Below, piece by piece: positions 56,018 to 63,785 of a stretch of 64,000 nucleotides of DNA; position 1 is the first letter of the stretch; each line of letters starts with the position of its first letter. The notes below the pieces were generated by a model that was not told the DNA's origin, did no database searches, and worked only from the letters and a program-made list of their open reading frames with translations. Position numbers and translations under genes: made by a program. The DNA is from Oceanicoccus sp. Lineage in GTDB: Bacteria > Pseudomonadota > Gammaproteobacteria > Pseudomonadales > Dasaniaceae. The stretch spans positions 49,195 through 113,194 of the forward strand of contig NZ_JAQWFR010000022.1 in assembly GCF_029238675.1 (NCBI RefSeq). The letters run 5' to 3'.

Positions 56018-56245
56018 ATGAAAGTAGTTAAAAAAACCTCCGAGTACACTATTTCACAACGTCGCGATGGCCGTTATGCAGTAGTGGGTAGTGATAAAAA
56101 GCCTGTTAATGGCGACGACAAAGTAAAAATCCTGTTAGCTGAAGAGCTAATCAAAGTGACTGCACCAGCCCCTGCACCAGAGCCAGAAGTTGAAGAAGCC
56201 CCCGCTGAAGAAACGGCTGCCGAAGAGGGTGATGCTGCTGAGTAA
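56018..56245 (+). CDS. Small conserved acidic-tailed protein, function unknown
   Basis: The 75-residue product starts MKVVKKTSEYTISQRRDGRYAV and continues VNGDDKVKILLAEELIKV, then a Pro/Ala/Glu-rich acidic tail. Similar small proteins with KK..YTIYQ+RDGRYAV are, to my memory, widespread in Pseudomonas and relatives, without known function. AAAGGA precedes the ATG and a terminator follows 24 bases after the stop, so it appears to be a single-gene transcript. Confidence 0.8.
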   Translation: MKVVKKTSEYTISQRRDGRYAVVGSDKKPVNGDDKVKILLAEELIKVTAPAPAPEPEVEEAPAEETAAEEGDAAE

Positions 56246-56269
56246 TTAGCGGTTATTGTTGATATTAAA

Positions 56270-56294
56270 GGCGCTCCTGGTGGGCGCCTTTTTT
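56270..56294 (+). terminator. Rho-independent terminator after the acidic-tailed protein gene
   Basis: GGCGC and GCGCC form the stem core, lengthened by G-C and G-T pairs, and are followed by six Ts. It lies between convergent genes. Confidence 0.82.
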
Positions 56295-56299
56295 ATGCT

Positions 56300-56638
56300 C
56301 TAAGTCATTTCGGCCTTCATTCTGATTGAGGCCTCATACTCTTGTTCAATCTTATCTTGCAGCTCAGCCTGGGCGATGCCTTTTTTGCGGAAGGCCTTTT
56401 GTAATCGCTGATCACGGCGTGACTTGCGGTGGCGGGCCACCAAACTCTTGAACAGACGCTGGTGGCAGTCACCACTAATCAGTTCCGTGACTAAATCCAT
56501 CTCGATACCGGTGCGATAGGCAATGCGCTGTGGGTGGATTTTATAGGCATGAAATTCCGCAACTACATCTATTTGCTGTCTCAGGCTTTTTTCACTGACC
56601 TTGGCATAGCTACCTTTGTTGTTTTCTGCTGAGCACAT
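56300..56638 (-). CDS. Hypothetical 112-residue basic protein
   Basis: I do not recognise this protein. It is soluble, rich in Lys, Arg, Gln and Glu, and likely all-helical; KIHPQRIAYRTGIEMDLVTELISGD (about residues 34-58) could be a helix-turn-helix-like segment. It diverges from the autotransporter gene and converges on the small acidic protein gene. Codon use and an intact frame suggest a real gene. Confidence 0.6.
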   Translation of the reverse strand: MCSAENNKGSYAKVSEKSLRQQIDVVAEFHAYKIHPQRIAYRTGIEMDLVTELISGDCHQRLFKSLVARHRKSRRDQRLQKAFRKKGIAQAELQDKIEQEYEASIRMKAEMT

Positions 56639-56722
56639 TCAGCTTGCCTTATTCCTTAATTGATTAAGCAGGGTTATTAAGCATTACGTTAAATATTGCC
56701 TGATAAAAGTTTATATCCCAAA

Positions 56723-56737
56723 TGACAGGATTTGTCA
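56723..56737. promoter_or_regulatory. TGACA-N5-TGTCA palindrome between divergent genes
   Basis: TGACA (56723-56727) and TGTCA (56733-56737) are inverted arms with a five-base centre, in the 242-bp gap between the hypothetical protein gene and the GDSL autotransporter gene. It is a plausible operator; the regulator is unknown. Confidence 0.35.
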
Positions 56738-56880
56738 CTGATAAGCGATAGTGTTGGTTGTTGCTTACTTGATTTTCAACTACGCTAAAAGCAGGTAGAT
56801 CATTTTATGTACAAAGTTTGGTTTACCGTAAAACCTGGAGAAGAAAATATAATAATCGAGCGATAGCTCAGGAGGGGGAA

Positions 56881-58752
56881 ATGTTTAAGAAAAGTGTGGC
56901 TTTGTCTATTGCGGCTTTGGCGTCCTTGTCGATGTCTGTAAGTGCCCAGTCGAATTTTACTGAATTGGTTGTTTTTGGTGACAGTTTGATGGATACCGGA
57001 AACTTCGGTAATGGATCTCGTTTTACTAACCAAACCAGCCCGGGGGTGTTTGCTCCTATAGCACCTGATTTTTTGGCGGCGGGACTGGGTTTGACGTTAA
57101 CCCCAGCGATTGAAGGTGGCACCAATTATGGTGTGGGAGGCTTTCGAACGGCTAATATTTTGCAGTCAGTTGCGGGTACCGGTATTGCTACACCCGCTGG
57201 TACAGCCAATGCTTACTTAACTAATGTTGGCGGGGTAGTACCAAGTGGCACGTTAATTTTGATCGATGGTGGTGGTAATGACCTTCAGGACCTTTTGCTA
57301 ACTGGCCCTGATGCCGGGTTGGATATCCCGGGGTCGGTAAGTGCCAGGGCTGATAATTTTATTGCGGCCATTGGTGCCTTGGGTAACGCTGGTGCCCAGT
57401 ATGTGATGGTAGCTAATGTGCCTGACCTAGGGAAAACCCCAGGGCTACAGGCTGCGGAATTGGGTGGTAGCGCTGGGGCGATTGCCGGTGGTACAGACTT
57501 GACTGCAGGCTACAATGGCGCAGTGGCTATTAAGTCGGCTCTTGGCTTATCAGGCGTTAATATTATCCCTGTCGATATCGAAGGCTTTGTTGATTATATC
57601 TTTGCCAATCCCGATGCTTACGGCTTTGCTAACGGCTTGTTGCCAGGTGGTGTGCCACCGTTGGATCAATTATCGATGTGTTATGACGATGTAGGGGCTG
57701 ATTGTGTTGAGCACCCGGTCTATGGCATTGATGGCTCAGCCCCCGACCCAAGGGCCCTGATATTTAACGATGCTTTACATCCTACAGAACATGCCAGTGA
57801 AATCTTTGGTGATTACCTCAATGATATTATTCAGGCCCCGCAAACTATTGGCCTATTACCTGAACTGGCATTAACTGCTGCACGAACACAAACAACCGTG
57901 ACTTCTGATGAGTTGCGCCGTTCTCGCTGGTCTAAGCCTGAGGGCCGTTTATTTGTAGCAGGGGATATGGCTTCGGATGACTATGAAAACGGTATACAAC
58001 CCGAAGCTGAGAATACAGCCATTACTGTGGGTAGAACCTTTGTTGCTAGCGAAACGCTGATTTATGGTGCTGCGTTAACCTTTGGTCAACAAGAATTGGA
58101 TGTATCAGGTGCTGACCTTGAGTCTGACTCATGGGGTTTAAGTGCCTTGGTAGGTTACCGCAAAGGAAATCTGTTTATTGATACCACCGCTGCGCTATCG
58201 GTCTTAAGCTATGATGGCCTTAAAAGGAATATCCAATTAGGTAGCAACACTATTACCGCAGAAGGTGATACTGATGGCCATGCCTGGACCATTGATAGTC
58301 TGGTGGGCTACGACATATTGTCGTCGGATACTTGGCATTTAGCTCCGGCTTTGGGTGTGCAGTACATCAATACCACAGTGGATAGCTATAGCGAATCGGG
58401 TGGTGAAATTTCTAATTACTCCTGGGGTGAGCAACGTCGTAAAAGTATGGTCTGGCGTTATGGTGCGGTGGCTGCTGGCCAGTTAACCGATAATATCCGC
58501 GTGTTTGGTGAAATATTCGGTGCCCAAGAGCAGGAAAATGAAGATCAAACCATTTCTATCACCAATACCAACCTTAACTTTGGCGCCTATTCGCTGCCTG
58601 GCTTCCAAGCCCAGGATGATTCCTACATCACGGCTGCGGTAGGTGGTTCAATCACTGTATTTGATGAGGCCAGCCTTAACCTTAGTGTGAATTATAGTGA
58701 TCGAGGTGATGGTTATGAGCAGCTGATTTTTAGCTATTCTATGCCTATGTAA
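56881..58752 (+). CDS. GDSL-esterase autotransporter (EstA-like)
   Basis: The 623-residue protein has a signal peptide (about residues 1-22), an SGNH/GDSL esterase passenger with Ser35 in FGDSLMD, a GGGND block III near residue 138 and Asp297/His300 in DALHP, then a C-terminal autotransporter beta-barrel from about residue 350. It should hydrolyse esters at the cell surface, as EstA of Pseudomonas does. It ends in SMPM rather than the usual aromatic residue. The ATG at 56881 has AGGAGGGGG directly upstream. Confidence 0.9.
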   Translation: MFKKSVALSIAALASLSMSVSAQSNFTELVVFGDSLMDTGNFGNGSRFTNQTSPGVFAPIAPDFLAAGLGLTLTPAIEGGTNYGVGGFRTANILQSVAGTGIATPAGTANAYLTNVGGVVPSGTLILIDGGGNDLQDLLLTGPDAGLDIPGSVSARADNFIAAIGALGNAGAQYVMVANVPDLGKTPGLQAAELGGSAGAIAGGTDLTAGYNGAVAIKSALGLSGVNIIPVDIEGFVDYIFANPDAYGFANGLLPGGVPPLDQLSMCYDDVGADCVEHPVYGIDGSAPDPRALIFNDALHPTEHASEIFGDYLNDIIQAPQTIGLLPELALTAARTQTTVTSDELRRSRWSKPEGRLFVAGDMASDDYENGIQPEAENTAITVGRTFVASETLIYGAALTFGQQELDVSGADLESDSWGLSALVGYRKGNLFIDTTAALSVLSYDGLKRNIQLGSNTITAEGDTDGHAWTIDSLVGYDILSSDTWHLAPALGVQYINTTVDSYSESGGEISNYSWGEQRRKSMVWRYGAVAAGQLTDNIRVFGEIFGAQEQENEDQTISITNTNLNFGAYSLPGFQAQDDSYITAAVGGSITVFDEASLNLSVNYSDRGDGYEQLIFSYSMPM

Positions 58753-58774
58753 TTTGCTATTCAGGTCGTTTAAT

Positions 58775-58804
58775 GGCTCTGCTTACTAGCAGGGCCTTTT
58801 TTTT
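58775..58804 (+). terminator. Rho-independent terminator after the autotransporter gene
   Basis: GGCTCTGC and GCAGGGCC form an eight-base stem with one wobble or mismatch around a six-base loop, followed by eight Ts. Confidence 0.88.
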
Positions 58805-58884
58805 ACCGTGCGATTAATTGATCTGGTCGCTATGGAAAATGGGCTCAACTGCTATGCTTAAAAAAGGTGACTGAGGAGGACGCT

Positions 58885-59145
58885 ATGGACCAACAGCAAT
58901 TACGCGAGTATTTAGACCAGCTGAATCAAGCGATAGACGGCATGCAGGCACCGGATGCTGACAAGCAGCAGTTAAATAACCTGATCGTTGATATCGAGCA
59001 GCAATTAACAGCACCATTGATGAATGAGCCCCACAGCCTGGTGGAGCAGGTTGATGAGATGGTGTCCGGCTTTGAGCGTGACCACCCAACAGTGGCGGGC
59101 ATCTTAAATAATATTATGGTGACTCTGACCAGCATGGGGGTGTAG
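58885..59145 (+). CDS. DUF4404 family small protein
   Basis: From the ATG at 58885, with GAGGA upstream, the product is 86 residues: a helical, acidic protein starting MDQQQLREYLDQLNQAI and ending GILNNIMVTLTSMGV. This is the DUF4404 pattern; function unknown. A longer frame from 58867 lacks a ribosome site. The 266 bases after it hold a weak CTTAGA/TCTAAG hairpin near 59165-59190 and nothing else I can support. Confidence 0.78.
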   Translation: MDQQQLREYLDQLNQAIDGMQAPDADKQQLNNLIVDIEQQLTAPLMNEPHSLVEQVDEMVSGFERDHPTVAGILNNIMVTLTSMGV

Positions 59146-59411
59146 CTTATTACGCCTATTGAAGGCTTAGATAAAAACAGTCTAAGTCTCTTAAGTAACC
59201 ATAATTTAGCTATCAGTATGAATAATTAATAATTTCAGTGACTTGGAAAAACAGTGATTACACTTATCTAATATGTCATCAATTTGTCGCTTCAAAAGTG
59301 TTAACTGTATATCTGTTAAGGATTCCTCTCTCTAATATACTTACTCCCAGAAAATACTATAAGGGCTTTTACGGCAATGATTTAGCGGAAAGCGCTAATG
59401 AGGAATAGCTA

Positions 59412-59975
59412 ATGAGTACTGAGCAGGCCAACAACGATTTGATCTGGGATATGGACGAGTTCCAGCACCGCCAGATGGCAACAGAATTTGTAAAGCGTTT
59501 CGAGAATAAGCTCTGTGTTTATTCCGGTTCCGTTGAGCAACTCTACAGTAACTACAATATCTTTTTCCCTGAAGACGAGGGTAGAAAGATGGTTATTTTA
59601 CCTGACCCTTATGCCTATCACGATACCTTCCAGAGTGTGCCTGAAGATGCGATTCAAATGACCGGTTTAACGATTGTGCCCGGTGAGTTGATTGGCAGGC
59701 AGGGTTTACACTTAACCATCCCCTTTAAGAGCGACGGTAAGAAGAAATATCGTGCTGTGCCCCTGCAGGCGGGCTTGAGAGCTATCAACAAACGTCGTCC
59801 AGCGGATAAGCCCTTCTTGCCGATTTTGATGAAGGGTGACCTGCGGGAAATTGAAAGCAAAGTACCGGCTTTGCATTTACACAGTATCCGTTTAGATAAG
59901 TTAGGTAGCCGCTCAGCTCTGGAGCGTAGTGGTATTCAGCAGGTGATTTCACAGAAGTTACCGGCTATTCAGTAG
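59412..59975 (+). CDS. Hypothetical 187-residue protein
   Basis: I do not recognise this family. The protein has no signal peptide or membrane helix. Conserved-looking features are VYSGSVEQLYSNYNIFFPEDEGRKMVILPDPYAYHD (about residues 36-71, in two parts) and a basic stretch SDGKKKYRAVP near 117. It ends seven bases before the stop of the convergent chalcone-isomerase/TonB gene. It could be a cytoplasmic regulator; I cannot say more. Confidence 0.65.
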   Translation: MSTEQANNDLIWDMDEFQHRQMATEFVKRFENKLCVYSGSVEQLYSNYNIFFPEDEGRKMVILPDPYAYHDTFQSVPEDAIQMTGLTIVPGELIGRQGLHLTIPFKSDGKKKYRAVPLQAGLRAINKRRPADKPFLPILMKGDLREIESKVPALHLHSIRLDKLGSRSALERSGIQQVISQKLPAIQ

Positions 59976-59982
59976 GGCTTTA

Positions 59983-61263
59983 CTACAGCTTGAAGTTAAA
60001 GGGCATGCTAACTTCAATCGTTTCACCTTTGAGATTTTTGGGCACTTCCGGATAAGGTGCGGTTTTCTTTACAGCCTTGCGGGCGGCATTATTCAGCAGT
60101 TTATGTTTGGATTTGGTCGCCTCAGTCACGTCTATCAGCTTGCCGTCCCTGTTTACCGTTATTTTCACCACCACAAGACCTTCTTGCTTAAAGTCCATGG
60201 CGCGCTTGGGGTATTGGGTATTAAGATAAGTCAGCTTTAGCAGATTAGAGCGATATACCTTCATCAACCTGGCCTGTGTGGCTTGTTCTTCTGATACCGC
60301 GGGTTTGGTAGAGGCTGGTTTGGCTGTGACCTCTTCTTTGCTGGGGGCCGATGGAGGTGCTTTAGGTTTGGCAGCAGCGGTACTGGTTAATTCGGGTTTG
60401 CTGAATTCTATGGTGGGTGCAGGGGCAGCAACAGCAGGCTGGACAATGGCCTCAGGCTTGGCGATATCGACCGCGGGGGCGGTCTGCTTTGACCGTTTGG
60501 CAGTGACAGTAGTATCTGAGCTTGGTGGCGCCATAGCAACGGTGGTGGCAGCTGCAGCTGTTGCTTTGGTTTTACTCTTGCTGGGTTTAATCCAGCTGGC
60601 GACTTTTTTCTCCCGGGATTTGTCCGTGCTATGGTTTTCATAGCGCGTCAGTAGGTCAGTACCTTCCCGGTCAGTAGGCAGGGTCAGGATATGGTTTTTA
60701 AAGTCTGATGAAGGGGGTCTTTGGCCAATCCAGGTATTTAACAAAATATCAAAGAAGGCATTGTTGCGCTCAGTAAAGACTTTGGTGCCATCCAGATAAA
60801 CCGTGGTACCGCGCTCCGGGTCCAGGTCGATAGTAATCACATCACCAGCAATCAAGTTATCTTTTGGCATATCGATAAAGGCCAAAATTTGATCGGAAAA
60901 TTCCTCAAGAGATTCCTGGTCATTATTAATCAGGATTAACTGGTTCCACTGTTGGGCAAAACGGCGCGGCGACCACTTATCAATGGTAATGCGCATTTGC
61001 ATGCGTTTTCTACCGGAGAAATTAAAGGTTGATTGCGCGTCCTGGCTCATGCTTTCCAGATACAGGCCACCGATATAATACTCTTTACGCAGCTGTACAT
61101 AAGCCGCCAGACCGTTGAGCGGGAGCTCTTCAAAAGCAACGTCTTGTGCCTGTGCTGATAAGGGTGCTGATAAGGGTATCAAGACGCATACCAGGGATAA
61201 AAAAGCAGCTTTATAAAAGGGTCTTAAAAAAGCAGTTGCTAGCTGTGCAAAAATTTTTGTCAT
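59983..61263 (-). CDS. Chalcone-isomerase-like domain fused to a TonB C-terminal domain
   Basis: The 426-residue product has a signal peptide (about 1-40), a domain at about 43-195 like the bacterial chalcone-isomerase-like family (FSGRKRMQMRI, PDNL-type helix motif, DxxxGTTVYLDG), a Lys/Pro/Ala-rich linker (about 200-325) and a TonB C-terminal domain (YPKRAMDFKQEGLVVVKITVNRDG). TonB-type domains contact outer-membrane receptors. There is no inner-membrane anchor after signal cleavage, so it is unlike ordinary TonB. The join lies in one continuous frame. Confidence 0.75.
   Translation of the reverse strand: MTKIFAQLATAFLRPFYKAAFLSLVCVLIPLSAPLSAQAQDVAFEELPLNGLAAYVQLRKEYYIGGLYLESMSQDAQSTFNFSGRKRMQMRITIDKWSPRRFAQQWNQLILINNDQESLEEFSDQILAFIDMPKDNLIAGDVITIDLDPERGTTVYLDGTKVFTERNNAFFDILLNTWIGQRPPSSDFKNHILTLPTDREGTDLLTRYENHSTDKSREKKVASWIKPSKSKTKATAAAATTVAMAPPSSDTTVTAKRSKQTAPAVDIAKPEAIVQPAVAAPAPTIEFSKPELTSTAAAKPKAPPSAPSKEEVTAKPASTKPAVSEEQATQARLMKVYRSNLLKLTYLNTQYPKRAMDFKQEGLVVVKITVNRDGKLIDVTEATKSKHKLLNNAARKAVKKTAPYPEVPKNLKGETIEVSMPFNFKL
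61154..61177 (-). repeat. 12-bp tandem duplication in a signal peptide
   Basis: GCTGATAAGGGT is repeated twice. On the coding (minus) strand it gives Pro-Leu-Ser-Ala twice near the signal cleavage site of the chalcone-isomerase/TonB protein. Confidence 0.92.
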
Positions 61264-61340
61264 ATATTTGATGCGTTTTTAGGTGGTGTTATTCATCCTG
61301 TTTGCGGCTGCAATTTGTTGATGAGACAGCAGTTTTATTC

Positions 61341-61361
61341 CATTGAAATATCATTTCAATG
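61341..61361. promoter_or_regulatory. 21-bp perfect palindrome, candidate operator
   Basis: CATTGAAAT and ATTTCAATG flank a three-base centre, in the 328-bp gap between the divergent chalcone-isomerase/TonB and cyclic-nucleotide-binding genes. Its size and AT-rich arms suit a dimeric repressor. The gap also holds the hairpin at 61497-61528 and imperfect 12-bp repeats at 61518-61541. Confidence 0.5.
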
Positions 61362-61496
61362 TAGTTCAGGATTGTTGAAAGTAAAGCTAATCGTTAGGTC
61401 TGCTATCGGCCATATTTGTATTATTCTTAATCACTTGGCGAAATAATATCGGGCCTGATTAACACTTCTGCTAATCCATATCGCTTTTCTCAGGAA

Positions 61497-61528
61497 AAAA
61501 GCTATACCTTATTTTTAGGTATAGTTTT
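61497..61528. terminator. Inverted repeat with A- and T-runs, bidirectional terminator-like
   Basis: CTATACCT and AGGTATAG form a perfect eight-base stem with a seven-base loop. AAAA stands before and TTTT after, with one intervening base on the left. It lies 64 bases before the cyclic-nucleotide-binding gene and may be an attenuator or an operator. Confidence 0.4.
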
Positions 61529-61591
61529 AGATACAGTTTTAGGCATCGCTTTTTAAAGCGTCTGATTACGCAGTACAGGCAAAATTAGCTA

Positions 61592-62293
61592 ATGAAAATC
61601 AAGGAATTATCTGCATACCAGAACAATGAGATCAGTGCTTTATTGGGCAATATCCCCTTTTTCAAAGAGTTGCAGGCCCGAGGGCAGGAGCAGCTTGCTG
61701 TTTTACTAAGATACTCCTGTTTAGTGGAGCTTGAGGCAGGCGAGACAATTATGCGCCGAGGCGATCGTGGCTCCTGGCTGTATTTTTTGATCAAAGGCCG
61801 TCTCTCGGTCTATCTGGATGAAGCAGAACAGACAGGGCCGTTGAATAGTATTACCCCGGGTGAGTTATTTGGTGACCTTGCTTTACTCTGTAATCATGAG
61901 CGCAAAGCCACAGTGGCAGCGGAACAGGGCAGCGGTAGCAACAATAGGAAGAACAAGAAAAACAAAAAGTGCCTGTTATTTGCCACTGACTTTAAGCCTT
62001 TTGGTGACCTTACCAACTACGGCGTGATTGACCTCCAAACCAAGATCGTGTTTTACCGTACTATGGTGCATAGCATTCGCTGGCGGTTGGAAATGAATCG
62101 TATGGATTACCCTAAGCATCCGCTGGTAGCCGAACTGATGCAAGTACCCACTTACACCGGTGAAAAAGGCGTGGAAGCAGAGTTGCAATCCTTGTTTAGC
62201 CAGGCACAGTATTTAGCTTCTGTACTGAATAGTTGGAATAGCGAGGGGGTGGCCATGCAGGATGTTATTGTCGTCAGCCCGGCTCATAGTTAA
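61592..62293 (+). CDS. Cyclic-nucleotide-binding domain protein with Lys-rich insert
   Basis: Residues about 18-112 of 233 form a CRP-type cyclic-nucleotide-binding fold: IPFFKEL, IMRRGDRGSWLYFLIKGRLSVY, and the phosphate-binding cassette LFGDLALL...RKATV, with Asp where Glu is usual and the Arg kept. A Ser/Asn/Lys/Arg-rich insert (about 113-126) follows, then a C-terminal helical region (PFGDLTNYGVIDLQTKIVFYR). There is no helix-turn-helix, so it is not a DNA-binding activator. It may sense cAMP in the pathway with the CheY/CheC pair that follows. Confidence 0.75.
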   Translation: MKIKELSAYQNNEISALLGNIPFFKELQARGQEQLAVLLRYSCLVELEAGETIMRRGDRGSWLYFLIKGRLSVYLDEAEQTGPLNSITPGELFGDLALLCNHERKATVAAEQGSGSNNRKNKKNKKCLLFATDFKPFGDLTNYGVIDLQTKIVFYRTMVHSIRWRLEMNRMDYPKHPLVAELMQVPTYTGEKGVEAELQSLFSQAQYLASVLNSWNSEGVAMQDVIVVSPAHS

Positions 62294-62427
62294 GTTGTTA
62301 AAAATCACCATTCTGGCTAGGTAAATTCCAGCACCGGTCTATACTGTAATTCTGGGGAAGAAGGATGCGAACTGTTATTAACTGACATTGGGCAACCGGT
62401 ATTAAATCAAATGGATAGAGGATCTTC

Positions 62428-62793
62428 ATGAGCATACCGCTATTGATATGTGATGACTCTAATATGGCTCGCAAGCAGGTGGTACGTTCACTGCCTCCTG
62501 CGTGGGATGTGGATATTACCTTTGCCACTAATGGTGTAGAGGGCGTTGAAGCTATTCGCGAGGGTAGAGGTGAGATGGTCTTCCTGGACCTGACTATGCC
62601 GGAAATGGATGGTTATGGTGTGTTGGAAACCATTAAGGCTGAAGGTCTTAAATGTATGGTGATTGTTATTTCGGCAGATATACAGCCAGAGGCCCGGGAC
62701 AGGGTGACCAGGTTGGGGGCTTTGGAATTTATTCGTAAGCCAATCAATAGTGAAAAGCTTCTGGCGGTGCTGCAACAGTTTGGTTTATTTTAA
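62428..62793 (+). CDS. Single-domain response regulator (CheY-like)
   Basis: The 121-residue receiver domain has the acidic pair Asp9-Asp10, phosphorylation Asp54 in FLDLTMPEMDGYG and Lys in FIRKPI near the C-terminus. There is no output domain. It overlaps the next gene, a CheC-type phosphatase, by one base (TAATG), so the two are translationally coupled and probably act together. The cognate kinase is not in the window. Confidence 0.92.
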   Translation: MSIPLLICDDSNMARKQVVRSLPPAWDVDITFATNGVEGVEAIREGRGEMVFLDLTMPEMDGYGVLETIKAEGLKCMVIVISADIQPEARDRVTRLGALEFIRKPINSEKLLAVLQQFGLF

Positions 62794-63410
62794 TGTCAGC
62801 TGCCTCGAGCGATAGCCTTCAATACTCGGAAGATCAACGAGATTGTTTGCAGGAAATTTGTAATGTTGCTGTAGGTCAGGTTGGCGATACCCTGGCGCGC
62901 AAGTTAGGGGTATTTGTTACCTTGCCTATTCCGGCCATTAATATCATCAAGGCCGAGCAACTGTCGCAATCCCTAAAGAGTTTTAGTTCGTCCGCAGGCA
63001 TATATGCTGCCAGTCAATTATTTACATCCCGGCAAGATGGCAGTGAGTTATCGGGTTTGGCCCTGGTGATGTTATCTGAAGACAGCCTGAGTGATTTAAA
63101 AGAGCTAATGCCTGAACTGGCCAATACCGATGCTCTTATTACTGAAACCTGTTGTAATATGGCGCAAACCTGTTTGGATGCTTTATCAGAGCATTGGGGT
63201 TTGGGCTTTCAATCTGAAGCGCCTAAATTAGTCAGGCATGAATCACTCAAGGTGGTCTGCGAGTCTGTCGTTTCCAGCTGGAAAAATATTCTGGTGGTAG
63301 AGATTAATTACCACCTTGAAGGCCGTGCATTTAATGGCGATTTATTATTGCTGTTCCCCGATCAGGCTATTGAGGCAATGGCCCAGCGCCTTGATGAGTT
63401 ATTAGCCTGA
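62793..63410 (+). CDS. CheC-type CheY-P phosphatase, one canonical active site
   Basis: CheC proteins dephosphorylate CheY-P with paired ExxN sites. The 205-residue product has the first site as Glu21-Ile-Cys-Asn24, but the second reads Glu118-Thr-Cys-Cys-Asn122, with one extra residue between Glu and Asn. The second site may therefore be weak or lost. Its direct coupling to the CheY-like gene makes that protein the likely target. Confidence 0.82.
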   Translation: MSAASSDSLQYSEDQRDCLQEICNVAVGQVGDTLARKLGVFVTLPIPAINIIKAEQLSQSLKSFSSSAGIYAASQLFTSRQDGSELSGLALVMLSEDSLSDLKELMPELANTDALITETCCNMAQTCLDALSEHWGLGFQSEAPKLVRHESLKVVCESVVSSWKNILVVEINYHLEGRAFNGDLLLLFPDQAIEAMAQRLDELLA

Positions 63411-63490
63411 TCCCCACCCAATACCTTGGCTCACATCTCTAAGGGTTAGAGGTTAAAAGGTTTAGCCTTGAAAGAAGCCAGGGTCTAACT

Positions 63491-63516
63491 GAAACTACAG
63501 AGTGAAACTACAGAGA
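63491..63516 (+). repeat. 13-bp tandem duplication
   Basis: TGAAACTACAGAG occurs twice in direct succession without mismatch, 15 bases before the left arm of the long inverted-repeat element. Confidence 0.95.
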
Positions 63517-63530
63517 AAGCGTGAAGGTAG

Positions 63531-63681
63531 CTGAGGAGTCGGGGGTAGGGTTGCGAAATAGTCAGGGCTAGCGCCGATTGAGTGTTTTGAGACAGCGAAG
63601 CGTTTTAAGGCTCAAAGCCGATTGAGGGCAGCCCGGAGGGCCGCAAGACCATTTCGCAACCCTACCCCCGGCTCCTCAGCG
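63531..63681. repeat. 151-bp element with 30-bp inverted ends
   Basis: The left arm (63531-63560, beginning GCTGAGGAGTCGGGGGTAGG) and right arm (63652-63681) are inverted copies matching at 29 of 30 positions. The 91-bp centre holds two direct copies of GCCGATTGAG and a TTTGAG/CTCAAA inverted pair. No coding frame is present. It resembles a miniature inverted-repeat element, or a very strong structured RNA. It fills most of the otherwise empty 375-bp gap 63411-63785. Confidence 0.85.
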
Positions 63682-63785
63682 GGACCGTTCAACCACCCTC
63701 TACCCCACATGATAAATCACACATCACACAACTATTAAAGACCCAGCATCTGCGCAGAAATGACGTTGGTTCATAGTAGAGGGAG

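Noticed and set aside
55792..56031. 79-residue frame across the candidate RNA terminator
   Set aside because: It reads straight through a strong terminator and has no ribosome site or family resemblance.
63531..63681. Insertion sequence
   Set aside because: It has long inverted ends but is too short for a transposase and holds no frame; reported as a miniature repeat element instead.
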